NCBI GenBank assembly: GCA_035536315.1
Contig: DATLOJ010000076.1
Coordinates: 1-6,103 of the forward strand
DNA: 6,103 nucleotides
From: DATLOJ01 sp035536315
GTDB taxonomy: Bacteria > Actinomycetota > CADDZG01 > JAHWKV01
Reading direction: 5' to 3'
Shown here piece by piece: positions 5,661 through 6,103 of this stretch (the stretch's first letter is position 1; every line of letters begins with the position of its first letter). Made by a program: the position numbers and the translations under genes. The notes below the pieces were generated by a model. That model did no database searches. It was not told the DNA's origin and worked only from the letters and a program-made list of their open reading frames with translations.

Positions 5661-5774
5661 GCCGCTTTTCTCCCAAATGTGCGCTGTAGGGAACTGACGT
5701 ACAAAAGCGTGCCGCTTTTCTCCAAAATGTGCGCTATAGGGAACTGACGTACAAAAGCGCGCCGCTTTTCTCCA
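5661..5774. repeat. Right palindromic repeat array (50-bp tandem unit, 2.3 copies)
   Basis: Units 5661-5710 and 5711-5760 agree at 47 of 50 positions, differing at unit positions 14, 26 and 50. A third, partial copy of 14 bp (5761-5774) follows. Each junction forms a hairpin, AAAAGCG + 3-nt loop (TGC or CGC) + CGCTTTT, at 5703-5719 and 5753-5769. The spacers carry CTATAG-type centres and the sequence GGGAACTGACGTAC. The array starts 5 bp upstream of the predicted -35 of the minus-strand operon and ends 82 bp before gatC. It belongs to the same family as the array at 931-1020. Possible roles are a multi-site regulatory region or a dispersed intergenic repeat. Confidence 0.85.
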
Positions 5775-5844
5775 AGAGTTCATCGAGCTGGGCCGGGGGC
5801 CGTTTGACGGTAGCCTTTGGAAACTGTCCTTTTGACCAGCCCCC

Positions 5845-5850
5845 GGGAGG
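5845..5850 (+). promoter_or_regulatory. Ribosome binding site of gatC
   Basis: GGGAGG lies 6 nt before TTG 5857. It decides the start, since no in-frame ATG or GTG lies nearby that would keep the conserved N-terminal helix. Confidence 0.75.
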
Positions 5851-5856
5851 CCCGGA

Positions 5857-6103
5857 TTGACCGTCAGCAGATCCGATGTCGAACACGTCGCGCGCCTTGC
5901 CCGGCTTGCACTGTCCGACGAGGAGGTCGACCGGTTCGGCGAGCAACTCTCGAAGATCCTCGACCACGCCGAGAAGGTGACCTCGCTCGATACCGATGGA
6001 GTCGAACCGACCTCGCACCCGGTCCGTCTTGTAAACGTCCTTCGTCCGGACGAGCCCGTCCCGGGAGTCACGGCGAAGGAGGCCCTGGCCAACGCGCCCC
6101 ATG
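5857..6103 (+). CDS. gatC: Glu-tRNA(Gln)/Asp-tRNA(Asn) amidotransferase subunit C (partial, C-terminus off window)
   Basis: The 82 visible residues begin MTVSRSDVEHVARLARLALS, the typical GatC N-terminus, and continue with a helix (FGEQLSKILDHAEKVTSLDT, 24-43), GVEPTSHPV (45-53) and NVLRPDEPVPG (58-68), then KEALANAPH. GatC is the small subunit that wraps around and stabilises GatA in the GatCAB complex. GatCAB amidates Glu-tRNA(Gln), and in some species Asp-tRNA(Asn), in bacteria without the matching tRNA synthetase. Family members are about 95-100 residues, so only the last 15 or so are missing. The TTG start has a good Shine-Dalgarno site. gatA and gatB would be expected downstream. A weak TTGACG at 5804-5809 could be a -35, but no matching -10 is clear. 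It diverges from the TetR operon across the repeat array. Confidence 0.95.
   Translation, partial: MTVSRSDVEHVARLARLALSDEEVDRFGEQLSKILDHAEKVTSLDTDGVEPTSHPVRLVNVLRPDEPVPGVTAKEALANAPH

Noticed and set aside
5122..5697. A 191-codon open frame on the plus strand
   Set aside because: It is antisense to the TetR gene and runs into the repeat array; no motif supports it.
5735..5743. T7-like promoter core (CTATAGGGA)
   Set aside because: The upstream part of the phage consensus (TAATACGACTCA) is missing and no phage genes are near; the match is part of the 50-bp repeat.
5740..5770. ECF sigma promoter from GGAAC in each repeat unit
   Set aside because: GGAAC resembles an ECF -35, but no GTC, CGTT or similar -10 lies at the usual 16-18 bp on either array.
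5661..5774. CRISPR array
   Set aside because: The 50-bp units are joined head to tail with no variable spacers, there are only 2.3 copies, and no cas gene is present.
974..5783. Composite transposon or integrative element
   Set aside because: Inverted repeats are present, but no transposase, integrase, tRNA site or target-site duplication was seen; kept only as a finding about the repeats.
5804..5832. Sigma-70 promoter for gatC from TTGACG
   Set aside because: The -35 is good, but the bases 16-18 bp downstream (around TCCTTT) do not make an acceptable -10.

Overview
The window looks like chromosomal DNA from a GC-rich Gram-positive bacterium, most likely an actinomycete relative (Actinomycetota). 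The clues are indirect: GTG and TTG starts, a promoter that suggests a leaderless mRNA, a ferrochelatase homologue of the Bacillus/actinobacterial type, and an exported esterase ending in an LAxTG-type sortase signal, which is typical of class E sortases in high-GC Gram-positives. The genus cannot be told from this sequence.

Layout. Positions 1-858 (minus) hold a ferrochelatase-family gene that runs off the left edge and lacks the family's catalytic glutamate. A 298-bp divergent intergenic region follows, with a 50-bp-periodic palindromic repeat array and then a strong two-palindrome inverted repeat just upstream of the next gene. Positions 1157-2308 (plus) encode a secreted aqualysin/proteinase K-like subtilase. 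It converges on the minus-strand operon, with a symmetric terminator hairpin in the 46-bp gap. The operon reads leftward from about 5620: a TetR-family regulator (5619-5011), an acyl-CoA dehydrogenase (5007-3847) and an antigen-85-like, wall-anchored esterase (3842-2355). The genes are only 3 and 4 bp apart. The second divergent intergenic region (5620-5856) carries the TetR promoter and a candidate operator, plus a second array of the same 50-bp repeat family. gatC starts at 5857 (plus, TTG) and runs off the right edge, presumably leading into gatA/gatB.

How the genes may work together (inference). The esterase would release acyl chains at the cell surface. The acyl-CoA dehydrogenase would carry out the first oxidation of the activated acyl chain inside the cell. 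The TetR protein would repress its own operon until an acyl or related ligand is present. The convergent secreted protease adds a second extracellular hydrolase, but nothing shows that it is co-regulated. gatC is a housekeeping gene and probably unrelated.

The least explained parts are the two related repeat arrays that bracket the 4.7-kb protease/esterase block, the ferrochelatase homologue with altered catalytic residues, and the paired GGGGTACCC palindromes before the protease gene.
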